A DNA stretch of 64,000 bases, taken from the NCBI GenBank assembly GCA_020634565.1, contig JACKBN010000009.1, positions 62,001 through 126,000 of the forward strand, written 5' to 3'. This document shows positions 1 through 8,773 of this stretch, one piece after another. The translations under genes were made by a program, and so were the position numbers. Source of the DNA: Ardenticatenaceae bacterium (GTDB lineage Bacteria > Chloroflexota > Anaerolineae > Promineifilales > Promineifilaceae). Position 1 is the first letter of the stretch, and the number at the start of each line of letters is the position of its first letter. Under the pieces are notes generated by a model that worked only from the letters and a program-made list of their open reading frames with translations, ran no database searches and had not been told where the DNA came from.

Positions 1-65
1 AAAGCGGCACTGACGAACCTGGCAAAGCCTCATTTTTGCCGCTTTTGCAAAATTGGAGAGGCACT

Positions 66-3000
66 TTGGTAGAAACCCTGCGAATTTCCGTTTTGGGCAG
101 CCCGATTCTGCAATTTGGGGAACGGCCGTTAACCGCCGATCTCATTTCCCTCAAGGGACAAGCCCTGCTGGTCTATCTGGCCGTTACCCAGCGCGCCCAT
201 ACCCGCACGTCACTTGCCGGGCTGCTCTGGGGCGACCTGCCAGAAGAAAGCGCCCGCGCCAACCTACGCCTCACCCTCAGCAAGCTGCGCAAAATCCTGC
301 CCGCAACCGTCCTGCACACCACACGTCTAGACGTCAGTCTGGCAGATTTCTGGCTGGATGCGGCTGAGTTTGGAAGGGGATTGGAGACTGGAGATTTGAC
401 CCATCTCCAATCTCCAGTCTCCAATCTCCAATCTCCCTTTGATCTGTATCAGGGCGACTTCTTAACTGGCTTTGATCTCCCCAACGCACCGGAATTTGAG
501 ACATGGCTTGTGGGCGTGCGAGAGCGGCTGCGGCAAACGGCCGTAACCCATCTCTATCAACTGGTGGAAACGGCCGTACACACCCAACAAGCGTCCCCCG
601 GTATCCAGGCCGCTCGCCAGCTGCTCACCATCGAACCATGGCACGAAGAAACCCACCGCCAGCTCATGCGGCTCCTCGCCGCCGACGGCCAGCGCAGCGC
701 CGCCCTCACCCAATACGAAACCTGCCGCCGCCTTTTGGATGAGGAGCTTGGTGTTCAACCATCCAGTGAAACGCAATCACTCTACCAAAAGCTACTCGAT
801 GACAAGGTGACAAGGTGGCTGCAACCTGTGGTTGTCGGTGACACCAGGTCACCCGGTCACCTTGTCACCCCTTCACCCCCTCATAACCTCCCCACCCAAT
901 TCACCCCCTTCATCGGCCGTCGGGAGGCATTGGCAGAGTTAACCGGGCTGGTGCAAAACGGCCGTTCCCGACTCGTCACCATCCTGGGCGAAGGCGGCGT
1001 GGGCAAAACTCGGCTGGCCCTGGTTGCCGCAGAGCAACTGCTGCCCCTCTTTCCCGACGGCACCTGGTTTGTGCCCCTGGCCCATGTGGAAAACGCCCCC
1101 ACCACCGACGCGGAGGACAGTGTGGCCAGCGCTATCGCTGCGGCCCTGGGACTAAACTTTTCCCCCGGCGAACCGCCCAAACAGCAGCTGGCCAACTATC
1201 TGCGCCAGCGGCACACGCTGCTCATTCTGGACAACTTCGAGCCGCTGCTTACGGCCGCCGGTCTGTTGCTCAACCTGCTGGCGACCGCCCCCAAATTGGC
1301 CATCCTGGCCACCTCGCGGGAACCGCTCAAGGTGCAGGCGGAGCGCATTTTTCGGCTAGAGGGGTTAATCGTGCCGCAAGAGGAAACGTGGGAAACGGCC
1401 GTAGCCACCGACAGCCTGCAACTTTTTGCCGAACGAACCGAGCGGGCCACTGGACGCAATCTGCTCACGCTCGACAATCTGCCCCAAATCGTCGCCCTGT
1501 GCCGCTTTGTCAACGGCCTGCCGCTGGGCATTGAACTGATGGCTGACTGGACCCGCTGGCTGTCGCTGGAGGCCATCGCCGCCGATTTGCAAACCAACCT
1601 GCTGCACCTGGCCCGCGCCCCGCAAGACGTGCCGGAGCGCCACCGCAGCCTGCAAGCCGTCTTCAACTACTCCTGGCACATGCTCACTCCAGACGAACGC
1701 AACACGCTGGCCCAACTTGCTGTGTTCCAGGGCAGCTTTCAGCTCGATGGGGTGCGCGTCGTGACCAACAGCCAGCCCGCCAGCCTGTTTGCCCTCATCG
1801 ACAAATCGCTGGTGCAGCACCACGGCGGCGATTTTTACCACCTGCACGAGCTGCTGCGCACTTTTGCCCACAGCAAGCTGGCCGAACAAGCCATCAACCC
1901 AAACGAACTACAAGATCGGCACGCGCGGCATTATCTGGCCCGCATGGCCCAGCGCACAGCACTGTTTTTTGGCCCGGAACCGCAAATCGCCCTGCACCAA
2001 ACCCAGGCAGAGGCAGAAAATTTGCTCAAAGCGTGGCAGGGGTCGGTGGAACGGCCGCTGCCCACCGACCTGCTCCCCGCCATTCCCGCGCTGGGCGTGT
2101 ACTGGAACTACGCCGGATTGTTTCGTGAGGGGGACACTCTGCTGCAAGCCGCTCGCCAACGCTTGGGCGATTGGCCGCATTTACAAGCTGCCCTCGCGGC
2201 CGAGCACGCCACGCTGCTTTATGAACTGACCCAACTGGACGAGATGCAAACGGCGGCACAAACCTGCCTTGAGCTTGCGCTGCAAGTTGGCGATGAACTG
2301 TTGGTGGCAAACGGCCGTTTCCGCCTAGGCCAATATTTTTGGCGCACAGGCCATTATGCCGACGCTGAGAAAGAGCTTGCGGAAGCGTACCAAATCGCTC
2401 AACGGCTAGGCCAAACCAATCTGGCCGGGATGATTGCCCGCTCCCAGGCGGCCAATGCGTGGCGACAAGCCAATCTGGCCACGGCCGAACAGCTGGCCTT
2501 GCACTCGGCCGAATTGCACCAGCAAGCCAGGGACATCCGCAGTCTGAGCCGCACCCACTACTTTCTGGCCATCCTGAAAAAAGAGCAGCAGGAGCTCGCC
2601 GCAGCCCGCGCCTATGCAGAACCAATCATTGAAATCGCCCAAAACATTGGGGATCGCGTGCTGGAAGTGAGCATAGTCGGTTTTTTGGGGCACATTGCCA
2701 CGTATGAAGGCCGGTATGAGCAAGCCTTGGCCTATTTGAGCCGCCAACGCCAGCTCTCGGAAGAAAACGGCCGTCTTTACGATTTAGCCAGCGTCCTCAG
2801 CAACATGGGCGATTTGTGGCTACGTTTGGGGCAATTTGAGCGATGCGCTCCCTTTTACCAACAGTCGCTGGAGCTGCTGCGCCAGCTGAACACCAGGCAG
2901 GCGCAAAGTAATGTGCTGGCCTACATGGGATTGCTGGCGGCTATGCAGGAGCGGTGGGAAGACGGCCGTTCCCTCTGCGAAGAAGCGCGGCAACTGGCTT

Positions 3001-3500
3001 TGGCGGAAAGCGCTCCCCGCGAAATTGCCTTTGCCCACACCTTTTTAGGCCACAATTTGTGCGGGCTGGGCCAGTGGGACGCGGCACAAACCGCCTACGA
3101 ACAAGCCATCGCGGGCTGGGAAAAACTAGGCGATACCTCGCGACAGATGGAAGCAATTGTGGGGCAAGTTCGGGCACTGATGGCACAAGGCAAATTTTCG
3201 GAGGCAGAAACGGCCGTTGCCCCCCTCTACACGCAGCTGCCCAACCACGATCTGCACGGGGCCAATGACCCAGTACGCATCTTTCTAACTTGCTATGGCC
3301 TCGCTCTGCTCGGTGAAGGGAATTCGAGCGCAACCGCGTGGCTGAAACAAGGTGCAGTGTGGCTCCGCAAACGGGCCGCCACCATCACCGACCCGGCCAT
3401 TCGCGAAACGTTTCTCAACGCCATCCCCAGCCATCGTGAGCTTCAAAGCGCGCTCAAAAACGTGGGCATCATCCCAGACCAGCATTCCGCGCCTGAATAA
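66..3500 (+). CDS. SARP/BTAD-type transcriptional activator with NB-ARC ATPase and TPR repeats
   Basis: This is a large regulator of the SARP/AfsR type. Seen: an N-terminal winged-helix region (about residues 5-100), a bacterial transcriptional activator domain (about 125-240), a P-loop GEGGVGKTRLAL near residue 308, a Walker B LLILDNFE near 384, and a TPR-rich C-terminal half of the kind that senses ligands or partners. I chose the TTG at 66 because GGAGAG lies 5 nt upstream; an in-frame TTG at 36 has no such site. Two low-complexity inverted repeats are inserted in frame in its linkers. It converges on a two-component pair and overlaps the regulator gene tail by about 30 bp. Family assignment is firm; the target genes are unknown. 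Confidence 0.85.
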   Translation: MVETLRISVLGSPILQFGERPLTADLISLKGQALLVYLAVTQRAHTRTSLAGLLWGDLPEESARANLRLTLSKLRKILPATVLHTTRLDVSLADFWLDAAEFGRGLETGDLTHLQSPVSNLQSPFDLYQGDFLTGFDLPNAPEFETWLVGVRERLRQTAVTHLYQLVETAVHTQQASPGIQAARQLLTIEPWHEETHRQLMRLLAADGQRSAALTQYETCRRLLDEELGVQPSSETQSLYQKLLDDKVTRWLQPVVVGDTRSPGHLVTPSPPHNLPTQFTPFIGRREALAELTGLVQNGRSRLVTILGEGGVGKTRLALVAAEQLLPLFPDGTWFVPLAHVENAPTTDAEDSVASAIAAALGLNFSPGEPPKQQLANYLRQRHTLLILDNFEPLLTAAGLLLNLLATAPKLAILATSREPLKVQAERIFRLEGLIVPQEETWETAVATDSLQLFAERTERATGRNLLTLDNLPQIVALCRFVNGLPLGIELMADWTRWLSLEAIAADLQTNLLHLARAPQDVPERHRSLQAVFNYSWHMLTPDERNTLAQLAVFQGSFQLDGVRVVTNSQPASLFALIDKSLVQHHGGDFYHLHELLRTFAHSKLAEQAINPNELQDRHARHYLARMAQRTALFFGPEPQIALHQTQAEAENLLKAWQGSVERPLPTDLLPAIPALGVYWNYAGLFREGDTLLQAARQRLGDWPHLQAALAAEHATLLYELTQLDEMQTAAQTCLELALQVGDELLVANGRFRLGQYFWRTGHYADAEKELAEAYQIAQRLGQTNLAGMIARSQAANAWRQANLATAEQLALHSAELHQQARDIRSLSRTHYFLAILKKEQQELAAARAYAEPIIEIAQNIGDRVLEVSIVGFLGHIATYEGRYEQALAYLSRQRQLSEENGRLYDLASVLSNMGDLWLRLGQFERCAPFYQQSLELLRQLNTRQAQSNVLAYMGLLAAMQERWEDGRSLCEEARQLALAESAPREIAFAHTFLGHNLCGLGQWDAAQTAYEQAIAGWEKLGDTSRQMEAIVGQVRALMAQGKFSEAETAVAPLYTQLPNHDLHGANDPVRIFLTCYGLALLGEGNSSATAWLKQGAVWLRKRAATITDPAIRETFLNAIPSHRELQSALKNVGIIPDQHSAPE
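379..432. repeat. In-frame heptamer-type inverted repeat
   Basis: GATTGGAGACTGGAGATT (379-396) is perfectly inverted at 409-426 (18 bp stem, 12 nt loop). The right side continues as a roughly 7-bp tandem of ATCTCCA/AGTCTCC units. It lies inside the SARP-like gene, stays in frame, and encodes a Leu-Gln-Ser-Pro-rich linker between the DNA-binding and activator domains. This resembles the short tandem heptamer repeats of cyanobacteria, but no family assignment is made. Confidence 0.75.
801..870. repeat. Second in-frame inverted repeat in the same gene
   Basis: GGTGACAAGGTG (806-817) is inverted as CACCTTGTCACC (858-869). The left flank repeats GACAAGGT and the right flank repeats GGTCACC. It is inserted in frame in the linker between the activator domain and the NB-ARC ATPase, encoding an Asp/Thr/Pro/Val-rich segment unlike the flanking domains. 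Confidence 0.65.
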
Positions 3501-4119
3501 TGGCCTGAACGCGATCGGCAACCTGCATTTTGTTGAAAATATTGGAGAGATGATTGCGGACTGTTTTGTTGGTAATAAACAATCTGGTGGCAATTTCTTG
3601 ATTGCTCAACCCTTGTGCCAGCAAATGCAGGAGTTCCTGTTCCCGGCCGGTCAAATCTGGGAAGGCGTCGGAAACAATCGTTTTGCTATGGTTAAAAAAA
3701 GAGGTCAGGCGCAAGGCAATGGCTGGGCCAAACAACGCTTCGCCGCGCGCCACAGCTTGAATGACGCGCAGCATCTCTTCTTGATCCGCGCCTTTTAGCA
3801 CGTACCCTCGCGCCCCAGCCCGCATGGCGGCAAACACGGAATCGTCATCTTCAAACATGGTGACCATGATGACGCCGATGTGCGGACTGGTTTGCACAAT
3901 CTGCCGTGTAGCGTCGATGCCGTTCATGCCCGGCATTTGAATATCCATGAGAACAACATCTGGCTGGAGCGTTTCGGCCTGGGCCACAGCTTCCTGGCCG
4001 GACTCAGCTTCCCCTACAACGGCCGTTTCCGCCAAGGAACCAAACAGAGCCTTCAGGCCCGTGCGAAATAAAGTATGATCATCGGCAATGAGAATACGAA
4101 TGGGTTCTGTTTGATTCAT
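3469..4119 (-). CDS. NarL/FixJ-family response regulator
   Basis: This is a receiver plus LuxR-type HTH protein of 216 aa. The acidic pair D13/D14, phospho-acceptor D59 (in DVVLMDIQMPG) and a conserved Lys in YVLKG are present. The C-terminal HTH (about residues 150-200, LTGREQELLHLLAQGLSNQE) is the NarL type. Its ATG lies 3 nt after the stop of the histidine kinase at 4123, so the two form a co-transcribed two-component system. The tail overlaps the convergent SARP-like gene. The signal and regulon cannot be read from the sequence. Confidence 0.93.
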   Translation of the reverse strand: MNQTEPIRILIADDHTLFRTGLKALFGSLAETAVVGEAESGQEAVAQAETLQPDVVLMDIQMPGMNGIDATRQIVQTSPHIGVIMVTMFEDDDSVFAAMRAGARGYVLKGADQEEMLRVIQAVARGEALFGPAIALRLTSFFNHSKTIVSDAFPDLTGREQELLHLLAQGLSNQEIATRLFITNKTVRNHLSNIFNKMQVADRVQAIIQARNAGLG

Positions 4120-4122
4120 GGG

Positions 4123-6225
4123 TTACACACAAGGTAAGTGAACAATGATCGCTGTACCCGCGCCAACGGCCGATTCTATCTGAAAAGAACCGCCTAATTC
4201 GGCCGTGCGTTCTTGCATTGAGGCCAGGCCCACGCCAGCCGGAAACTGCGCTGGCAAGCCGCAGCCATCATCGCGGATTTCTAACTTTAGGTCAGTTTCC
4301 AGCGCCAGGGAGACTTTACAAACTTTAGCCTGAGCGTAGCGTACACAATTGGTAATGGCTTCCACGATGATTCGATAGGTGGCAACTTCTACGGCGGCAG
4401 CCAGCGAGGGCAAGATATCTGGCGCTTCTACCACAATCGCCAACCCGTTTACGCTGTTCTGGGTCGCAACTTCCCGAATAGCCGACAACAATCCTAACTG
4501 ATCTAGCGCAGGCGGCCGCAAATCGTGGGCCACCCGGCGAATATCGTTCAGTGCAGATTGCAGACCGTATTTAAGCTCATCAAATAAAACATTACCTGCC
4601 TCCGGGTTGTACGCTAACTGATTGCGGGCCGCATCCAGTTTTAGACTGAGCGCGGCCAGCTGAGGACCCAGATCATCGTGTAATTCACGGCGCAGACGAC
4701 GGCGTTCTTCCTCGCGGGCGGTGACGAGCTGTTCGCGGGAGTGTTGTAAATCGGTGGTGAGCTGGGTGGCATAAACGGCCGTTCCCAACTGTCGGGCTAT
4801 ATTTCTTAGCAAGCGCAATTCTTGCCGGTTAAATGGTTCGCCGGCACCGCGGGGGGCCACCAGTAGCTGCCCAATCGACTGCGATTGGTAAACGAGCGGA
4901 AAAATTTGGCAGCCTGCTTCAAGAACCACACCCGTTGCGGCCACAACATGAAATTCATCTCCTCGTTTATGGGCCACTGCTACGTAGGGCAGTTTAAGCG
5001 TTTTCGCAATTGTTTCCACAAAGGAAGGCAAGGTTTCGCTGGGAACGGCCGTTTGTTCCAGCTGTTTTCCCAAAGCGGCAATGACGGTCATCGGATCATC
5101 CCGTTGGCCATACATCAACCGGTTTACACTGCTCTGCAACCATTGCCGCAAGGGTTCAAAAAGCACCGCCACAAAGCCAGTCACCAAAACCGCCACCAGC
5201 AAATTGCTATCCTCACGGAAGAGGGCACCCGTTGCGCCAACCACAAAAACGTACAGCAGCAGAATAACGGCCGTTGCCCCCCCATAAACCAACGTACGAT
5301 TGAGCAAAACGTCCATTTGCCATAAACGAAAGCGTAAAACAGAAATACCAATCGTGATCGGTATCAAGGTTGCCCCAATTAAAAACAGATGAAGCGAGAG
5401 GAAGTGCAACAAAGGATCATCACCAACCAGCAAACCAATTATTGACTGGATGAAAGGCAAGGCAATCAATAAGCCCAATGCAAACAGGACCAAACGAGTC
5501 TGCTGTTTTTCCACCACCGTTGCTTTGCGCCATTTAATCGCTTGGCTGATCAACCCGATGAGAGCAAACAGAAAAATACTGAACACAAACAGGAGCCAGC
5601 CAGCTTCTTCTGATAGGCTGAGAACAGTTCCTAATTGGCGAAAGATCAGGATAGAAATACCTGTTACCGCGACACCCAATAAACCCACCCACTTCGGGAA
5701 GAAACGGCCGTCCGGAAACAGGTAAAACAGTAAGAAAAAGCAAATGAGGAACAATGTGGGAGCGATCCACTCAACGGCAGGAAAAAGTTCAACCAGTTCA
5801 GTGGGGAAACGCCAGCGATCCATGTCGGATTGAAAGACAAGCATGTAAGACATCATCAGCAGCGTTGCCGAGACGTACACCACCATCCACTCTTTCGGCT
5901 TACGCCACACCAGGTAAACGGCCGTTCCCCAAAACACCGCCACGGCACTCAAACGCAGCCCCAACAGATAAGTTACAAATGCATCATACGTCGGGAAAAT
6001 GGTGGCAGTTACCGGCCGAGCAACCTGCACCTGCCATTCAGTATATTTCACATCAAACACAGCATAAGGCAGGCTGGCCGCAAACAGCCCCACTAGCAGG
6101 ACAAGCACAATGACCCAACCGGCCCAAATTGGCCAGAGGAAACGGCCGTTGCCCCTGTTATTTCGTTCTCTACCTATCAAATTGTCCGAAGGCTTTGTAT
6201 GAGCGGACATCGGGTTCATCCCCAC
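4123..6225 (-). CDS. NarL-partner membrane sensor histidine kinase (HisKA_3)
   Basis: This 700-aa kinase is the partner of the downstream response regulator. Seen: a hydrophobic N-terminal half with about 8-10 membrane segments, a GAF-like region (about 390-490), a coiled linker ending in the dimerisation/phosphotransfer box RRLRRELHDDLGP with His516, and a C-terminal ATPase with EAITNCVRYAQA (N box) and DDGCGLP (G box). The longest frame starts at GTG 6225; ATG 6219 and ATG 6210 are equally plausible. The sensed signal is unknown. Confidence 0.9.
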   Translation of the reverse strand: MGMNPMSAHTKPSDNLIGRERNNRGNGRFLWPIWAGWVIVLVLLVGLFAASLPYAVFDVKYTEWQVQVARPVTATIFPTYDAFVTYLLGLRLSAVAVFWGTAVYLVWRKPKEWMVVYVSATLLMMSYMLVFQSDMDRWRFPTELVELFPAVEWIAPTLFLICFFLLFYLFPDGRFFPKWVGLLGVAVTGISILIFRQLGTVLSLSEEAGWLLFVFSIFLFALIGLISQAIKWRKATVVEKQQTRLVLFALGLLIALPFIQSIIGLLVGDDPLLHFLSLHLFLIGATLIPITIGISVLRFRLWQMDVLLNRTLVYGGATAVILLLYVFVVGATGALFREDSNLLVAVLVTGFVAVLFEPLRQWLQSSVNRLMYGQRDDPMTVIAALGKQLEQTAVPSETLPSFVETIAKTLKLPYVAVAHKRGDEFHVVAATGVVLEAGCQIFPLVYQSQSIGQLLVAPRGAGEPFNRQELRLLRNIARQLGTAVYATQLTTDLQHSREQLVTAREEERRRLRRELHDDLGPQLAALSLKLDAARNQLAYNPEAGNVLFDELKYGLQSALNDIRRVAHDLRPPALDQLGLLSAIREVATQNSVNGLAIVVEAPDILPSLAAAVEVATYRIIVEAITNCVRYAQAKVCKVSLALETDLKLEIRDDGCGLPAQFPAGVGLASMQERTAELGGSFQIESAVGAGTAIIVHLPCV

Positions 6226-6246
6226 ATTATAAACGGAATATCGCAG

Positions 6247-6840
6247 TTAATGGGCAATTGCTACGTGTAATTCGCTATCCAACCACATCGTTAAGCCCAA
6301 CCCCAAAAGACCCAAAGCAAATAGTGTGCGGAAGAGAAGGAATACGGCCGTTATCTCCTCACCGCTAAACAAAAAGAACCCTATAAAACCCATCAGCCCG
6401 GTCACCAACGGCAGCCAGCGCCAATATGCCATAACCGGCTGGCGCAAGTTCAGAATACCCAACCAAATCAATCCACTGATCAGCAAAAGCATCCCCAAAA
6501 GAACAAGGGCAAACAAGCTTTCGGCAAAATGAGGTAAAGCTGAAATAAAACTGGTATGTCCCAAAGCGACCAGAATGCCGCCACTGCAAAAAAGGCGCAT
6601 GGCATTCTTGGCCCAACGCCCGGCACGCTGGGCATACAATTGCCAAAACGCCACATAACCGAAGATGAAGGCCAACTGCCCAAGCACAATCAGCAGCGTA
6701 TTTTGCCCATCAATCATGTCTGGCATCGAGCGGGATAGAAAAAGACGGCTCATTTCATTGAGCTTATTCACCAGGAAAAGCAGACTGCCAACCATAAAGG
6801 CTGCGCCTCCCCATTGGTATGTTTTGCTATTTGAGATCAT
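6247..6840 (-). CDS. Unrecognised integral membrane protein
   Basis: I do not recognise this 197-aa protein. It has about six hydrophobic helices and no catalytic motif I can see, with the look of a DUF4386-type small membrane protein, though I am not sure of that. The ATG at 6840 was chosen because AAAGGAGAA lies just upstream; the open frame extends farther but that part overlaps the upstream gene and is not membrane-like. It lies 26 nt after a second small membrane protein on the same strand, so the two are probably co-transcribed, and sits just upstream of the histidine kinase gene. Confidence 0.7.
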   Translation of the reverse strand: MISNSKTYQWGGAAFMVGSLLFLVNKLNEMSRLFLSRSMPDMIDGQNTLLIVLGQLAFIFGYVAFWQLYAQRAGRWAKNAMRLFCSGGILVALGHTSFISALPHFAESLFALVLLGMLLLISGLIWLGILNLRQPVMAYWRWLPLVTGLMGFIGFFLFSGEEITAVFLLFRTLFALGLLGLGLTMWLDSELHVAIAH

Positions 6841-6866
6841 GATTAGGTTCTCCTTTGAGCAAAGAT

Positions 6867-7469
6867 TTAGACGGCAACGGCCGTTTCCCACCGCAGCAGC
6901 CACATCATCCCCAAACCAGTCACCGTACCGACTGCCAAACCCATCAAAACGATCAGCCATTCCCGCCCGTCGCCGCTCAAAAACACAATGATTGCAGCGG
7001 CAAATAGATAACCGACCACGGTCATCAACGGCCAAAGTGTGGCCGAAATGTTGTGCTGTCTCAACAACCGCCACTGCACCAAACCCATCGGCAGCCCCAA
7101 TACCAGCCCAAGATACAAAACGGAAACAGGTTCAGGCACCAACTCAAATCCCGCAGACATCAGCGCCACGCCGCCACTCATGATAACGGCCGTAACCACC
7201 ACACTCTGCCCAATCCACCGTCTGGCAGAAATGCCGATGCTTTGCAGCAGCCAACCCGGCCCCAAGGTGCCCCCCAAGGCAAACAATGCGCCAAACAACA
7301 AACCTGCCACCATCGTGCCCAGCAGTTCGCGGCTCATATTGCCCACCGCCTCACCGATTGTCCACATCGACAGATACGCCAACATGCCAAAGACGGCCGT
7401 TCCCAGGGCACAACTCACCACCCACTTCAAACCAAATCCCCAATCCAGATGCGTTTGTTTTTCGTTCAT
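6867..7469 (-). CDS. Unrecognised six-helix membrane protein
   Basis: This is a 200-aa, Gly/Leu-rich protein with about six predicted helices, several containing small-residue packing motifs (GLLFGALFALGGTLGPG). No known family is recognised. The start at 7469 is supported by GGGAGGA directly upstream. It precedes the gene at 6840 on the same strand with a 26-nt gap, so the two are probably co-expressed. It could be a small transporter subunit or a stress-type membrane protein; nothing in the sequence decides. Confidence 0.7.
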   Translation of the reverse strand: MNEKQTHLDWGFGLKWVVSCALGTAVFGMLAYLSMWTIGEAVGNMSRELLGTMVAGLLFGALFALGGTLGPGWLLQSIGISARRWIGQSVVVTAVIMSGGVALMSAGFELVPEPVSVLYLGLVLGLPMGLVQWRLLRQHNISATLWPLMTVVGYLFAAAIIVFLSGDGREWLIVLMGLAVGTVTGLGMMWLLRWETAVAV

Positions 7470-7581
7470 CGTGTCCTCCCAACTCAAAATTTTGTAAGAA
7501 CACCTTACAGCCAGGTGTGTCCTGTTGTCATGGGACGGCCGTCCCAAAACGATCAGGCAATTTACCCAACTGCCCAATGCA

Positions 7582-7618
7582 AAACGAGAGGTCCGCACGT
7601 AACGCAGGCCTCTCGTTT
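7582..7618 (-). terminator. Rho-independent terminator of the DinB-like gene
   Basis: AAACGAGAGG (7582-7591) pairs with CCTCTCGTTT (7609-7618). Read on the minus strand the 10-bp stem is followed by a short T run. It lies 27 nt past the stop of the gene ending at 7645. Confidence 0.75.
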
Positions 7619-7644
7619 ATGAGTTTATATGTTTCGGTTTAAGC

Positions 7645-8154
7645 TCAGGTGGATTCTGGTTGGTAAACGGCCGTACTCATATTCCCCACAAACTGCGGCA
7701 AATCAGGGTGGCCAAGCTGTTGGCGCACGGCGTGCGCTTCGCCCGTGTGGAACCAATAATGGTAAATGTTGCGCTGGAGCATCGTGCCGGTTGTTTCGCG
7801 GGCTTTGGTTTCGCCCTGGATAAGGTATTCTGTTAGCTGATCGGAAATCAGCGTGTCCAGAAATGGGTCAGCAGCGGCCGTGATTGCTTGCCACACCTGC
7901 CACATGTCGGCCAACGGTGGGGTACTGGCGGGACGGCCGTTGCCCACCAACTCGTACAAATTGGGGTCCACCAGCTTTCCTTGCGCCAGATAGACCCAGT
8001 AAAACTGCTCCTGCGTCGCCAGATGACCAATCATCCAGCTAATGCTGTTCATCGGCAGCAGGCGCTTTTGCGCATCGTCGTCAGAAAGACCTTCCAGGCA
8101 GCGCACAAATTCGCTGCGAGCAAAACGGAGTTGGGTAACCAGTGGATGTGTCAT
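7645..8154 (-). CDS. DinB-fold (DUF664-like) metal-binding protein
   Basis: This 169-aa four-helix protein is of the DinB/YfiT type. Members bind a divalent metal through three His residues and serve as damage-inducible proteins or thiol-dependent S-transferases. Seen: the first His in WMIGHLATQEQ, then the pair in YHYWFHTGEAHAVRQQ, in the expected order. The ATG at 8154 follows AAAAAGGAAC. It is monocistronic, with its own terminator, and divergent from the DUF3592 gene. The specific thiol or substrate is unknown. Confidence 0.82.
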   Translation of the reverse strand: MTHPLVTQLRFARSEFVRCLEGLSDDDAQKRLLPMNSISWMIGHLATQEQFYWVYLAQGKLVDPNLYELVGNGRPASTPPLADMWQVWQAITAAADPFLDTLISDQLTEYLIQGETKARETTGTMLQRNIYHYWFHTGEAHAVRQQLGHPDLPQFVGNMSTAVYQPEST

Positions 8155-8230
8155 TTTTTGTTCCTTTTTGGTGTGGGCAAACGGCCGTTATCGGCCAAAA
8201 TTATAGCACATCCAGGCTGCACCAAGACCG

Positions 8231-8245
8231 TGCTAAAATAATCAC
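8231..8245 (+). promoter_or_regulatory. Extended -10 box directly in front of an ATG
   Basis: TGC-TAAAAT (TAAAAT 8234-8239) has the extended -10 form, and only 6 nt separate it from the ATG at 8246. Transcription would begin at or next to the start codon, giving a leaderless message. There is no purine-rich ribosome site in front of this gene. The -35 match is poor. Confidence 0.45.
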
Positions 8246-8719
8246 ATGAACCCCAAAATAATCCGTAAGCTCATGATGTTTTTGCTTCTCAGCGGCGGCA
8301 TGCTCATCGTGCTGGCGCTGCTTTTTGGCAGGGAATGGCGCGATTGGCAAAGTAGCAGCAGTTGGCAGCGCACGACCACCAGCGATTTCACCATCCAGCC
8401 CAAGAACAGCAGCGTCCACTATCGCTACGTCATTGCTGGTCAAGAATACGAAGGCGACCGCGTCTATTTCTTTGTGCTGGCCCCTTTTCAGGATGATCGC
8501 GTCCTGCGCTGGCTCGATATCAATCGCAACGCCACCGAGCTCATCGTGCATTACGATCCTGACGCACCAGAACGTTCCGTGCTGGTGCGCGGCGGTCTGG
8601 ATGACCCGTGGTTTTGGCGATTTCCCCTCATTTGCGGCGTAGCCGGGCTGCTGATTCTGCTGCCGCTGCTCTTCTTCGGCGGGCTGTGGCGCTGGCTACG
8701 GCAGCAGTTCGCCAATTAG
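8246..8719 (+). CDS. DUF3592-type membrane protein
   Basis: This 157-aa protein has one hydrophobic helix at each end (about 10-28 and 130-150) and a soluble beta-rich middle. The middle carries the features of DUF3592 proteins: HYRYVIAGQEYEGDRV followed by VHYDPDAPERSVLV. The function of the family is not established. It probably starts on a leaderless transcript. The prolyl oligopeptidase follows 54 nt later in the same direction. Confidence 0.75.
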   Translation: MNPKIIRKLMMFLLLSGGMLIVLALLFGREWRDWQSSSSWQRTTTSDFTIQPKNSSVHYRYVIAGQEYEGDRVYFFVLAPFQDDRVLRWLDINRNATELIVHYDPDAPERSVLVRGGLDDPWFWRFPLICGVAGLLILLPLLFFGGLWRWLRQQFAN

Positions 8720-8773
8720 GATAAAATCGTAAGCTGGATTGGCAATCCGTCCAACAGTTATGAAGGAGCTAAA

